A DNA stretch of 13,181 nt from Calditrichota bacterium (lineage in GTDB: Bacteria; Zixibacteria; MSB-5A5; GN15; FEB-12). Position numbers and translations under genes: made by a program. The notes beneath the pieces were generated by a model, which did not search any database, was not told the origin of the DNA, and was given only the letters and a program-made list of their open reading frames with translations. The DNA lies in the NCBI GenBank assembly GCA_030641085.1, contig DAOWIC010000004.1, forward strand, positions 1 through 13,181. Reading direction: 5' to 3'. Of this stretch, positions 1-7,366 are shown piece after piece (within the stretch, counting starts at the first letter, position 1; each line of letters starts with the position of its first letter).

Positions 1-2
1 CC

Positions 3-851
3 TACGACTCCAGCTATGAACTGGTTCCGCCGCCGCTGGGCGCCAACCTGGGCGCGTTTGACGTTAAAGATTACCAGACCGATGTGATCACCCGCCTTCC
101 CGACGGTCGGGTACAGAGCGAAAACATATTCAAGCTGAGTACGTTCACCACCGGTGATTATGTCATCCCGCCGTTGCCGGCGCTCTTTAATCTGCCCGAT
201 TCCAGTCGCAAGGTGGTTTTGTCCGAAGCGGTGCCGATTAAAGTGCTGTCGATGCTGGAAAACGCGGGCGACTCGCTCGATATCAAGCCGCCTAAAGCGC
301 AGTATGAGTTCGAGCGCGACCTGACGCCGTACTATCTTTGGGGTGGATTGGGGCTGTTGCTACTGGCGGCGGTTGTCGCATTAATCTGGATGAAACTTCG
401 TCGCAAAAAGAAGACGGCCGAGCCGGTCGATCTACGCCCGCCGTGGGAGATAGCGTTCGAAAAACTGGCCATGCTCAAGCAGAAGGATCTGCTCGATCAG
501 GCCCAGTACAAACTCTACTATATAGAACTGACCGAGATTGTGCGCGCCTTCCATGAACGAATGTACAATCTCAACGTGCTTGATATGACCACCGAGGAAT
601 TCCTCGAGGCGTTTAGAGATCAGTACCTTCCCGATGGTTTTTACGAACGCACCGAGCGTTTCCTCAAGAGCGCGGATCTGGTCAAATTCGCCAAATTCGT
701 TCCGGAAAAAGACGCCGCCGAGGCTGATTTCGACGAAGCGCACGATATGATCGAAATCATCCGGGCAGATTTTGCCATCCGGCAGAGCAGCCGGGTCACT
801 ATCGGGGGCCAGATCAACGAGCCGTACGATACCGACGAGGTGAGGCCATGA
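3..851 (+). CDS. BatD/DUF4381-like single-span membrane protein of the Bat operon (5' partial)
   Basis: The reading frame is open from base 3, so the N-terminus lies outside the window; 282 residues are visible. The first ~85 look like a periplasmic beta-rich domain: a segment around 45-60 contains TTGDYVIPPLP, the kind of motif seen in BatD-type oxygen-tolerance proteins. One membrane span follows at about visible residues 111-131 (WGGLGLLLLAAVVALIW), then a basic stop-transfer stretch (KLRRKKK) and a helical cytoplasmic domain of about 110 residues. That cytoplasmic part resembles the C-terminus of the BatD protein encoded at 3669-5480. The stop overlaps the batA start by 4 nt (ATGA), which implies translational coupling. 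In related operons this position, between the DUF58 gene and batA, is held by a DUF4381-type or BatD-like protein. Its molecular role is not established; I infer a part in the envelope complex formed with BatA and BatB. Topology is well supported, the family name less so. Confidence 0.72.
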   Translation, partial: YDSSYELVPPPLGANLGAFDVKDYQTDVITRLPDGRVQSENIFKLSTFTTGDYVIPPLPALFNLPDSSRKVVLSEAVPIKVLSMLENAGDSLDIKPPKAQYEFERDLTPYYLWGGLGLLLLAAVVALIWMKLRRKKKTAEPVDLRPPWEIAFEKLAMLKQKDLLDQAQYKLYYIELTEIVRAFHERMYNLNVLDMTTEEFLEAFRDQYLPDGFYERTERFLKSADLVKFAKFVPEKDAAEADFDEAHDMIEIIRADFAIRQSSRVTIGGQINEPYDTDEVRP

Positions 852-1891
852 ATATAGAATTTTCGGGTCTGAGCATAAACATCGTCGATGTCATCAAGAC
901 CAATATACCGGCGCTGGTGATTTTTATCGCCGGGGCGCTGGTGATTGCTGTCATGGTCTGGTACCATCTGCGCTACAAACGGTTCAAGTCGGCCTCGATA
1001 AAGTATTCCGATGTTCGCATAGTCAAGCGGGCCGCCCGTTCCAGCCGCCAGCGGTATCGCTTTGTTTTGACTCTGTTGCGCGTGTTGGCGGTGGCGCTGT
1101 TTGTGATCGCCTTCGCTCGCCCGCGCTCCGGAACCGAATATAAAGAGGTGACTTCGGAAGGAATAGACATCTTGTTGGCGCTCGATGTTTCATCGTCGAT
1201 GCAGGCCGAGGATTTCAAGCCGCACAACCGTCTTTATGTCGCCAAGGAAGAGATAAAGAAATTTATCGAACACCGTCTGAACGACCGGATGGGTCTGGTT
1301 GTCTTCGCGCGCTACTCCTACACCCAGTGCCCGTTGACCACCGACTATGGCGTGCTGTTGAATTTTGTCGACGCGGTCGATTTCGGCCAGATCGAAGACG
1401 GCACCGCGATCGGCATGGCGATCGCCAATGCCGTCAACCGTCTGCGCGAATCGGACGCCAAGTCGAAAGTGATTGTGCTTCTCACCGACGGCGACAACAA
1501 TGCCGGCGAGATCGATCCGATCACCGCCGCCAACCTGGCCGCCGCGCTCGATATCAAAATCTACACGATCGGCGCCGGAAAGAAGGGGAACGCCATGTAT
1601 CCCTACCAGGATCCGATCTTCGGCAAGCGCTATGTCTACCAGCCGACCAAAATCGATGAAAAGACGCTCAAGGAGATTGCCGAAAGAACCGGTGGGCAGT
1701 ATTTCCGGGCGCGATCCGGCGAAGAGCTTGAAGAGATTTACACCCGGATCGATGAGATGGAAAAGACCGAAGTAAAAGTCGCCGCCCATGTCGAGTACCG
1801 GGAGTTGTTCTATTACTTCGCCTATATCGGTCTGCTGCTGCTAGTGCTGGAAATGATTCTGGCCAACACTTATTTCAAGAAACTGCCCTGA
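848..1891 (+). CDS. batA: BatA: membrane-anchored von Willebrand factor A domain protein
   Basis: 347 residues. Membrane spans are predicted near 18-40 and 72-90 and at the C-terminus near 319-342, with a VWA domain between (about 105-300). The metal-ion-dependent adhesion site is complete: D113-x-S115-x-S117 (ALDVSSSM), T186 (EDGTAIG) and D214 (LLTDGD). The sequence GLVVFARYSYTQCPLT is characteristic of the BatA/BatB group. These proteins sit in the inner membrane with the VWA domain probably periplasmic; they were named for Bacteroides aerotolerance, and their mechanism is still unclear. The ATG overlaps the previous stop in ATGA, with a purine-rich GAGGTGAGG just before it acting as ribosome binding site. 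It is distinguished from BatB by being first of the two VWA genes and by the short insertion around 247-265 (YPYQDPIFGKRYVYQ). Confidence 0.93.
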   Translation: MNIEFSGLSINIVDVIKTNIPALVIFIAGALVIAVMVWYHLRYKRFKSASIKYSDVRIVKRAARSSRQRYRFVLTLLRVLAVALFVIAFARPRSGTEYKEVTSEGIDILLALDVSSSMQAEDFKPHNRLYVAKEEIKKFIEHRLNDRMGLVVFARYSYTQCPLTTDYGVLLNFVDAVDFGQIEDGTAIGMAIANAVNRLRESDAKSKVIVLLTDGDNNAGEIDPITAANLAAALDIKIYTIGAGKKGNAMYPYQDPIFGKRYVYQPTKIDEKTLKEIAERTGGQYFRARSGEELEEIYTRIDEMEKTEVKVAAHVEYRELFYYFAYIGLLLLVLEMILANTYFKKLP

Positions 1892-1909
1892 GGAGTATAA
1901 GAGATAACA

Positions 1910-2941
1910 ATGCGATTTGCCGATCCGATAAATTTCCTATTACTGCTGGTGGTTTTTCTACTGGGCGTATTTGTGTTCTGGGCGCTGGCGCGCAAGAAGC
2001 GATTGCTGAACATGTTTGGCGACCTGCCCCTGATTATCAAAAACGCCCCATATATCTCGTTCGCTCGCCAGCGAACCAAAGCGTTGCTGTTGCTGGCCGG
2101 GCTGGTCTTTGTCTCACTGGCGCTGGCCCGACTTCAGTTCGGAACTCATCTGGAGATGCTCAAGCAGGAGGGGATCGATATCGTGGTGGCGCTCGATGTC
2201 TCCAATTCGATGCTTGCGCGCGACATGAAACCGAACCGTCTGGCCAAAGCCCGGCAGGAGATTCAGGGGATTGTCGACCGCCTCAAGGGTGACCGAATCG
2301 GCCTGGTCGCGTTCGCCGGGGAAGCGTTTGTACAGTGCCCGCTGACTCTGGACTATGCCGCCGCACTCTTTCTGCTGGGGGCCATGGATCAAAACTCGGT
2401 CAGCGTGCAGGGGACCTCGCTTTCGGCCGCGATTGAAAAGTCCGCCTCGGCGTTCAACCAGCAAGAGAAAAAGCACAAGGTTGTGCTGTTGCTCACCGAC
2501 GGTGAGGATCACGAAGAGGGCGCGGTCCAAATGGCCGAACAAGCCCGGAAGGAGGGTGTGAAAATATATACGGTAGGGATCGGCAACCCCGCCGGGGAAC
2601 CTATCCCTATCCTTGACCGTAAAGGAGAACAGGTCGGATTCAAGAAGGATGAAAACGGCGAGGTGATCGTCTCCAAACTCGATGAAGCGATCCTGCAGAA
2701 GATAGCGCTGACAACCGGCGGCAAGTATTATCACGCCACCGCCGGGGAGATGGAACTGAACCGGATATTCGAAGAGATTTCGCAGATCGAGAAAAAGGAA
2801 CTGGAAGGCACGCTGGTCACGCGCTATGATGATCGATTCCAGTGGCCCTTGCTTTTTGCCTTGTTTTTGATAGTCGGCGAGTTTTTCTTGTCGGAACGAA
2901 AAAGACCGAATCGGGATTCAAGCGATGTCGAGAACGCTTAA
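1910..2941 (+). CDS. batB: BatB: second membrane-anchored VWA domain protein
   Basis: 343 residues, paralogous to the preceding BatA. Spans are predicted near 8-26, 57-74 and 312-327, and the VWA domain lies at about 88-295. The MIDAS residues are intact: D96-x-S98-x-S100 (ALDVSNSM), T169 (VQGTS) and D197 (LLTDGED). The family sequence LVAFAGEAFVQCPLTLDYA is present. The loop at 225-255 (PIPILDRKGEQVGF followed by KDENGEVI) is the usual BatB version of the region after the last VWA strand. The gene starts 18 nt after batA, with AGGAG at 1891-1895 and GAGA nearer the ATG. Its end overlaps batC by 17 nt. BatA and BatB are thought to form a membrane complex with the TPR protein BatC; that is family knowledge, not visible here. 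Confidence 0.93.
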   Translation: MRFADPINFLLLLVVFLLGVFVFWALARKKRLLNMFGDLPLIIKNAPYISFARQRTKALLLLAGLVFVSLALARLQFGTHLEMLKQEGIDIVVALDVSNSMLARDMKPNRLAKARQEIQGIVDRLKGDRIGLVAFAGEAFVQCPLTLDYAAALFLLGAMDQNSVSVQGTSLSAAIEKSASAFNQQEKKHKVVLLLTDGEDHEEGAVQMAEQARKEGVKIYTVGIGNPAGEPIPILDRKGEQVGFKKDENGEVIVSKLDEAILQKIALTTGGKYYHATAGEMELNRIFEEISQIEKKELEGTLVTRYDDRFQWPLLFALFLIVGEFFLSERKRPNRDSSDVENA

Positions 2942-3665
2942 AATAACATTGGCAGTTATGATCCTTCTGTCGGCCAATTCGGTGGCGGCGGAGGATTATA
3001 TCGACCTTGTCAAAAAGGGTAATGACGCTTACAACAAGAGCGAGTATAAAGACGCCCTCGGTCATTACCATGCCGCGGAAACCGAACTGCCCGAATCGCC
3101 CGAACTGGAATACAACATCGCCGGCGTGCAGTATCAGCAGGGCGGTTATGAAGAGGCGGTCGAACGATACACCAAAGCGCTTAACACGACCGACATTAAT
3201 ATCGAAGCGCAGGCGCATTACAATCTCGGCGGAACATACTACCGTATGGGCGACTACGAGAACGCGATCAAAAGCTATGAAAACGCGCTGAATATCAATC
3301 CTGATGATATCGATGCCAAGTTCAACCTGGAGCTGTCTCGGAAGATGCTCAAAGAGCAAATGCAGCAGCAGCAGGAGGATCCGCAGCAGCAGCAACAGCA
3401 ACAGAAACAACAGGACCAGCAGCAGCAGGATCAGCAGGATCAAGAGCAGCAGGAGCAGGACCAACAACAGCAGCAGGATCAACAACAGGATCAGCAGCAG
3501 AAACAGGAAGAACAGCAGCCCCAGCCGCAACAACAGGATGAGAAGAAGATGTCCAAAGAGGACGCCGAGCGCATCCTCAATGCTTTGCGTGATGATGAGC
3601 GGGACATTCAGAAAAAGATAAAACGGCAGGTGAAGGCCGGTGACTATACCGGCAAAGACTGGTAA
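2925..3665 (+). CDS. batC: BatC: periplasmic TPR protein with long glutamine-rich linker
   Basis: 246 residues. A signal peptide is likely at 1-22 (basic RTLK, hydrophobic ITLAVMILLSANSVAA, cleavage after Ala). Three TPR-like helical repeats follow, at about 25-58, 60-92 and 95-128 (for example YNLGGTYYRMGDYENAIKSY). Residues 145-204 form a low-complexity tract with 42 glutamines in 60 positions, broken mainly by Asp, Glu, Lys and Pro. A conserved-looking C-terminal helix (SKEDAERILNALRDDERDIQ, then basic residues) follows and is typical of BatC. BatC is believed to be a periplasmic scaffold working with BatA/BatB. The start codon lies inside the batB end, so translation is probably coupled; the Shine-Dalgarno is weak (CGGGA). 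The C-terminal residues GDYTGKDW end just before batD. The long antisense leucine-rich frame opposite this gene is an artefact of the CAG/CAA tract. Confidence 0.9.
   Translation: MSRTLKITLAVMILLSANSVAAEDYIDLVKKGNDAYNKSEYKDALGHYHAAETELPESPELEYNIAGVQYQQGGYEEAVERYTKALNTTDINIEAQAHYNLGGTYYRMGDYENAIKSYENALNINPDDIDAKFNLELSRKMLKEQMQQQQEDPQQQQQQQKQQDQQQQDQQDQEQQEQDQQQQQDQQQDQQQKQEEQQPQPQQQDEKKMSKEDAERILNALRDDERDIQKKIKRQVKAGDYTGKDW
3357..3539 (+). repeat. CAG/CAA-rich tract coding for the BatC poly-Gln linker
   Basis: The stretch consists almost entirely of CAG and CAA codons, with scattered GAT, GAG, GAC, AAA/AAG and CCG/CCC codons. Loose repeats of the unit CAGCAGCAGGATCAA recur, but the array is imperfect, with mixed CAG and CAA. 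It encodes BatC residues 145-205. Gln-rich linkers are common in BatC homologues; the length here makes copy-number change by replication slippage possible, which is inference. Confidence 0.85.
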
Positions 3666-3668
3666 ACG

Positions 3669-5480
3669 ATGGCTCGTCGTGGCATAAAATACATGGTATT
3701 GATCGCGACCCTCGCGCTTTGTGTCGCGAGTGGCGGATATGCAGCAGATATCGAAGTCAACGTATCGCTCGACCGGGATACAATCGGGATGGACGAACAG
3801 GCGATGCTTGAGATCACGGTTTCAGGCAACGCTCAAAACCTGCCCGATCCGCAGATGCCGACCCTGTCAATGTTCGAGATCTACTCGCAGGGTCGCTCGA
3901 GCAGCATCTCCATCGTCAACGGGCAGGTTAACTCCAGCCTTACTTTCCGCTATCTGCTGCTTCCGACCAAGGCGGGTACTTTCCCGATCAGCAATATCGC
4001 GGTTGTATTTCAGAACAAACGCTACAAGGGGAACACAATTGAACTGACGGTTCTTTCGTCGGGCGTGTCCGCCCAGCCGAAACTATCCGAGCGTGCCGCC
4101 GACGACAGCGGGAAAAGCCGCGATCATTTTCTGGAGGCGGTGGTCGACAAAAAGAGCTGCTATGTCAACGAGCAGGTGACGTATTCGCTCAAGTATTATG
4201 TCGCCGTTCGCACCTACGGCAGCCCGGAACTGACCGAGCCGACCACGACCGGTTTCTGGACCGAGGTATTGGGCAACAAACCGCCCTATTATCAGAAGAT
4301 AAACGGGCGCAACTACAAAGTGATCGAGCGCAAGTACGCGCTGTTTCCGACCCAGACGGGCGAGCTGACTATCGGCCGGGCGTCGATCCGGGCGACAGTC
4401 CAGTTGCGCAGCCGGCAGTTCCGCGATCCGTTTGACGCTTTCGGCGATCTTTTCGGTCGGGGCGAGGAGATTACCGACCGTAGTCAACCGATAACGGTCA
4501 ATGTTAAACCGTTACCTGAAAAGGGACGGCCGAAGGACTTTACCGGCACCATCGGCCGGTTTGAGATCAGTGCCGACTTGAACAAGCGAGAGACCGAGGT
4601 CAACCAGCCGGTATCGCTGACAATAAAGATCCGCGGGACAGGCAATATCAAGTCGGTAGCGGAACCGGAAGTCGGCGACTTACCTGATTTTCGTGTTTAC
4701 CGCGCCTCCTCAAGCGAGAATATCTCCAAGCAGAACGACCGGATTGGTGGCACCAAAATATACGAAGAGGTTTTCATTCCTAAACGGCCGGGTCGACTGG
4801 AGATTCCCGCGATCACGTTTAATTATTTCGATCCCAACCGCGGGAAATACATCGTCACCTCCACCAAACCAATAACGCTAAACGTGACCAAGCCGGAGGG
4901 CTATGTTGCCTCGGCCGAGGTTCCGTTTGTTACGCCCGATATGACAATCGGCAGCGAGGCGCGCGATATTCGATTTATCCGCGATGACATAGGCGACCTG
5001 ACACCGGTCGGCAGCCTGATTGTTTTTCGTCCGCTTTTTCTGGCCATCAACGGTCTGCCGGTAGTGTTGCTGGCCGGTATGGTGGTGGCCCGCCGCCGCC
5101 GTGAGAAACTCGCCGCCGACACCGGTTATGCCCGGTCACGGGGCGCATCGAAAGTTGCCAAGAAACGACTCGCTCGGGCCCGATCGTTGGCGAAGGTCGA
5201 GCATACCGAACAGTTCTACGCCGAGATATATCAAGCCTTGACGTCATACATCGCCGACAAGCTCAATATCTCCCCACACGGTTTGACCACGGAGCGGATC
5301 AACGAATTGCTCGCGCAACGATCAGCCAGCGAAGAACTGACCGCCGGTGTCGATAATGTCATTCGCAAATGTGATTTTGCCCGCTATGCTTCTTCGTCGA
5401 TCACAGCGGATGATATCGATCAATCTCTGGCAGAGGCGGAGCGGATTATTACCGCCATGGAGGCGATTAGATTTGCATAA
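3669..5480 (+). CDS. batD: BatD: large periplasmic oxygen-tolerance protein with C-terminal membrane span
   Basis: 603 residues. The signal peptide at 1-25 (MARRGIKYMVLIATLALCVA, cleavage near GYAA) is followed by about 420 residues of beta-rich, Ig-like periplasmic sequence. Telling segments are VNVSLDRDTIGMDEQAMLEI near the start and YLLLPTKAGTFPI at 95-107. Others are FPTQTGELTIG at 226-236 and FIPKRPGRLEIPAITFNYFDP at 369-389, where the 'X-P-x-x-x-G-x-x-x-I/P' pattern repeats as in BatD (PF13584-type) proteins. A membrane span is predicted at about 451-474, then RRRREK and a cytoplasmic helical domain (about 498-600). It starts 3 nt after the batC stop, with no good Shine-Dalgarno, suggesting coupling to batC. 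Length is normal for the family. It is thought to act with BatA-C in the envelope; no enzymatic motif is visible. Confidence 0.9.
   Translation: MARRGIKYMVLIATLALCVASGGYAADIEVNVSLDRDTIGMDEQAMLEITVSGNAQNLPDPQMPTLSMFEIYSQGRSSSISIVNGQVNSSLTFRYLLLPTKAGTFPISNIAVVFQNKRYKGNTIELTVLSSGVSAQPKLSERAADDSGKSRDHFLEAVVDKKSCYVNEQVTYSLKYYVAVRTYGSPELTEPTTTGFWTEVLGNKPPYYQKINGRNYKVIERKYALFPTQTGELTIGRASIRATVQLRSRQFRDPFDAFGDLFGRGEEITDRSQPITVNVKPLPEKGRPKDFTGTIGRFEISADLNKRETEVNQPVSLTIKIRGTGNIKSVAEPEVGDLPDFRVYRASSSENISKQNDRIGGTKIYEEVFIPKRPGRLEIPAITFNYFDPNRGKYIVTSTKPITLNVTKPEGYVASAEVPFVTPDMTIGSEARDIRFIRDDIGDLTPVGSLIVFRPLFLAINGLPVVLLAGMVVARRRREKLAADTGYARSRGASKVAKKRLARARSLAKVEHTEQFYAEIYQALTSYIADKLNISPHGLTTERINELLAQRSASEELTAGVDNVIRKCDFARYASSSITADDIDQSLAEAERIITAMEAIRFA
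5459..5463 (+). promoter_or_regulatory. Ribosome binding site bearing on the batE start
   Basis: GGAGG lies inside the end of batD, 9 nt before an in-frame TTG (5473) and 18 nt before the ATG (5482). Normal spacing favours the TTG; the better codon and the signal peptide are compatible with either start. Confidence 0.45.
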
Positions 5481-5481
5481 G

Positions 5482-6228
5482 ATGATCATCATAGCACTTT
5501 CGATCGGACTCCTGATCACTGCCAGCGTTGCTGCGTCAGGCGCCACCGACGAGTTTCAAATGGCGAACAAATTTTACCAGGAGAAGGACTATGACAGCGC
5601 CATCAGGCTTTACGAAAGCATTCTCAACCAGCAGACCGAATCAGCCTCGCTTTATTTCAATCTGGGTAATGCCTATTTCAAGAGAGGCGATCTGGGTCAT
5701 GCTATCCTGAATTACATGCGGGCCAGGAGACTTGCCCCCGGTGACGAGGATATCCGCCATAACCTGGAGTTCGCGCGACAGTTTTCGCGGGTCAAGATGG
5801 AGGGAGTGGAACTCAATCCGATCAGGATATTTGTCGCGTCAATTGCGGGGCCGTATCGGCTGGATACACTGGCCTGGATAACATCGGTGATTTTCGTCCT
5901 TTTTATGTTGGCGCTAATCTTTCGCTATGGTCTCGGGGTCAGTAACCTGGCGGTCAGATCATCCATCATAGCGACCCTTTTATTGCTGGTGATATCGCTG
6001 TCGTTGACAACATTCAAATATCGCGACGATTTTCTTACCCGGCGAGCAGTCCTTATTGCCGAGGAAAGCCCGGTTAGAACCGGCCCTAATGAACAATCGG
6101 ACATTGAGCTTGAGGGCGCGCCCGGCCTGATTGTCGAAATTCTTGTCGAGTCGGGCGATTATTATGACGTGCTCTTCGAGAACAAGCGCCGCGGATGGAT
6201 CAGAAAAGACCTTGTGGCCGAGATCTGA
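5482..6228 (+). CDS. batE: BatE: TPR, two-span membrane protein with C-terminal SH3-like domain
   Basis: 248 residues from the ATG one base after the batD stop. A signal peptide is likely at 1-19, then a TPR region at about 23-100 (FYQEKDYDSAIRLYESIL; YFNLGNAYFKRGDLGHAILN). Two membrane spans follow, near 130-150 and 160-177. The C-terminal bacterial SH3-like domain is at about 187-248 (AVLIAEESPVRTGPNEQ, ending GWIRKDLVAEI). This order is that of BatE, the last gene of the operon. A TTG at 5473 in the same frame has better spacing to GGAGG at 5459-5463 (9 nt, against 18 nt for the ATG), so the protein may start three residues earlier, inside the batD end. The frame also stays open further upstream to 5347, but that would add batD-overlapping sequence and bury the signal peptide. 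SH3-like domains often bind peptidoglycan or proteins; the function here is unproven. Confidence 0.88.
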   Translation: MIIIALSIGLLITASVAASGATDEFQMANKFYQEKDYDSAIRLYESILNQQTESASLYFNLGNAYFKRGDLGHAILNYMRARRLAPGDEDIRHNLEFARQFSRVKMEGVELNPIRIFVASIAGPYRLDTLAWITSVIFVLFMLALIFRYGLGVSNLAVRSSIIATLLLLVISLSLTTFKYRDDFLTRRAVLIAEESPVRTGPNEQSDIELEGAPGLIVEILVESGDYYDVLFENKRRGWIRKDLVAEI

Positions 6229-6259
6229 GCCGCACCGATTGACTCCGCTTTTTATTTAA

Positions 6260-6288
6260 TTGACAGTAGTTTAGCCAGCCTCTATCTT
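6260..6288 (+). promoter_or_regulatory. Sigma-70-like promoter for the flippase-like gene and corA
   Basis: In the 97-nt AT-rich gap after batE, TTGACA at 6260-6265 is a perfect -35 hexamer. It is followed after exactly 17 nt by TATCTT at 6283-6288, a 4/6 match to the -10 consensus. The downstream ATG is at 6326, leaving a short leader of about 30 nt. I see no convincing rho-independent terminator for the Bat operon in the same gap, so read-through from batE is possible. Confidence 0.6.
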
Positions 6289-6325
6289 TATTCTCGACTT
6301 ATTATGTTCGGGGTTATGTCTTTTT

Positions 6326-7366
6326 ATGGTTTGGAAGAAGAAACAGTTTTGGGCCTCCCTGATCGCGCTTGCTCTGCTCGCGTTTTGCGTAAAGGACATA
6401 CGCCTCGAGGATATTCAGTCTCTATCGACTCGCATTGATCTTGTTTATGTCTTGCCGGCTATTCTCTGTTCTTTCGCCTTCGTGACTATCAAGGGGATAC
6501 GTTGGCGTCTGATTGTCTCTCCACAGAAAAAGTTGAAAGCGATGCGGACGATTGCGCTGTACTCGGCCGGGCAGATGCTGAATATTACCATGCCCGCCCT
6601 CACCGGCCAGGTGGGACGCCTGTTTTTGTTTTCGCGCCATGAGGGATTGCGCAAGACATTTGTGTTTTCTACCATTATGATGGAAGTCCTCTTTGACGCC
6701 ATCAGTCTGATTGTTTTCCTGCTGGCTACCTCGGTCGCCTTTGTGTTTCCGGAGAAATATCGGTTTTTGAGCTGGGTGATCAGTTGCTTTACGGTGGTAA
6801 TGCTGGTCCTGCTGTATCTCTTTCTCCATTACCAGAAATCTATCGAAGAATTCGGGCGTCGCCGCCTGAGAGAACGGTGGCCGGGTGTCTACATCGGTAC
6901 CAAGAAATTTATCCGTTCTTTTGTCAAAGGCATCGAACTGCTTCGTTCCACACAGCATTTTCTGGGCGGCCTTGTCTATTCCCTGGCCTCGTGGGCGGCC
7001 CACGCTCTGGTTGTCTATTTTTTGCTGCTTTCGTTCGGCTACCGTCTGCCGTTTGCAGCGGCGGCATCGGTGATGATCATCAACACCGTGGCCCTGATGA
7101 TTCCGATAACTCCCGGCAACGCCGGCACTTTTGAGATCGCCGTAAGCACCTCGCTGGCGGCGTTTACTGTCGGTCGAACCGACGCCGTCCTGATCGCCCT
7201 GGCACTTCACCTGTTGGACTTTCTCCCGATTGCCGTGCTGGGCTTGCTCTACCTGCGTGGCGAAAAAGTCTCGATTCGCAAGATCAGTCTCGAGCATGAG
7301 GACGAGATCATTTTCGACAAGCTGTCGGAAGACGGTACTCTCCTTGAAAAGGAGGAGAAGGTATGA
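6326..7366 (+). CDS. Flippase-like multi-span membrane protein (LPG synthase transmembrane domain family)
   Basis: 346 residues, mostly hydrophobic, with about seven or eight predicted spans: near 9-22, 38-56, 77-90, 116-140, 148-168, 212-236, 245-262 and 288-310. Family signatures are the GIRWRLIVSP stretch after the second span, MPALTGQVGRLFLF at 89-102 (position of the usual P-x-R-x-G-E-x-x-R motif), and ITPGNAGTFE at 261-270 (the usual PGGxGxFE motif). This matches PF03706 / UPF0104, the transmembrane part of lysylphosphatidylglycerol synthases, without the C-terminal aminoacyl-transferase domain. Stand-alone members are thought to move or bind lipids or lipid-linked sugars; the substrate cannot be read from the sequence. 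The acidic tail (HEDEIIFDKLSEDGTLLEKEE) is cytoplasmic. GGGGTT at 6310-6315 is a weak ribosome binding site. The stop overlaps the corA start by 4 nt. Confidence 0.83.
   Translation: MVWKKKQFWASLIALALLAFCVKDIRLEDIQSLSTRIDLVYVLPAILCSFAFVTIKGIRWRLIVSPQKKLKAMRTIALYSAGQMLNITMPALTGQVGRLFLFSRHEGLRKTFVFSTIMMEVLFDAISLIVFLLATSVAFVFPEKYRFLSWVISCFTVVMLVLLYLFLHYQKSIEEFGRRRLRERWPGVYIGTKKFIRSFVKGIELLRSTQHFLGGLVYSLASWAAHALVVYFLLLSFGYRLPFAAAASVMIINTVALMIPITPGNAGTFEIAVSTSLAAFTVGRTDAVLIALALHLLDFLPIAVLGLLYLRGEKVSIRKISLEHEDEIIFDKLSEDGTLLEKEEKV
7351..7355 (+). promoter_or_regulatory. Strong Shine-Dalgarno for corA
   Basis: GGAGG inside AAAAGGAGGAGA, 7 nt before the ATG at 7363, near-ideal. It lies in the last codons of the flippase-like gene, so corA has its own efficient initiation in addition to the ATGA overlap. 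Confidence 0.8.

Noticed and set aside
1190..1789. 199-codon antisense open frame opposite batA
   Set aside because: batA carries a full VWA domain with MIDAS residues on the + strand; the antisense frame results from codon bias in GC-rich coding DNA.
2817..3533. Long antisense open frame with a leucine-rich product
   Set aside because: It is the complement of the CAG/CAA tract in batC, read as CTG/TTG. The poly-Leu composition and the lack of any domain show it is a shadow.
6229..6259. Possible rho-independent terminator after batE, from the T-run at 6249-6253
   Set aside because: I could not find a stable GC hairpin just before the T-rich stretch; the candidate arms do not pair well.
6422..7297. 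291-codon antisense open frame opposite the flippase-like gene
   Set aside because: The product is polar, rich in Gln, His and Arg with no recognisable fold, while the + strand frame has clear family motifs and membrane spans.
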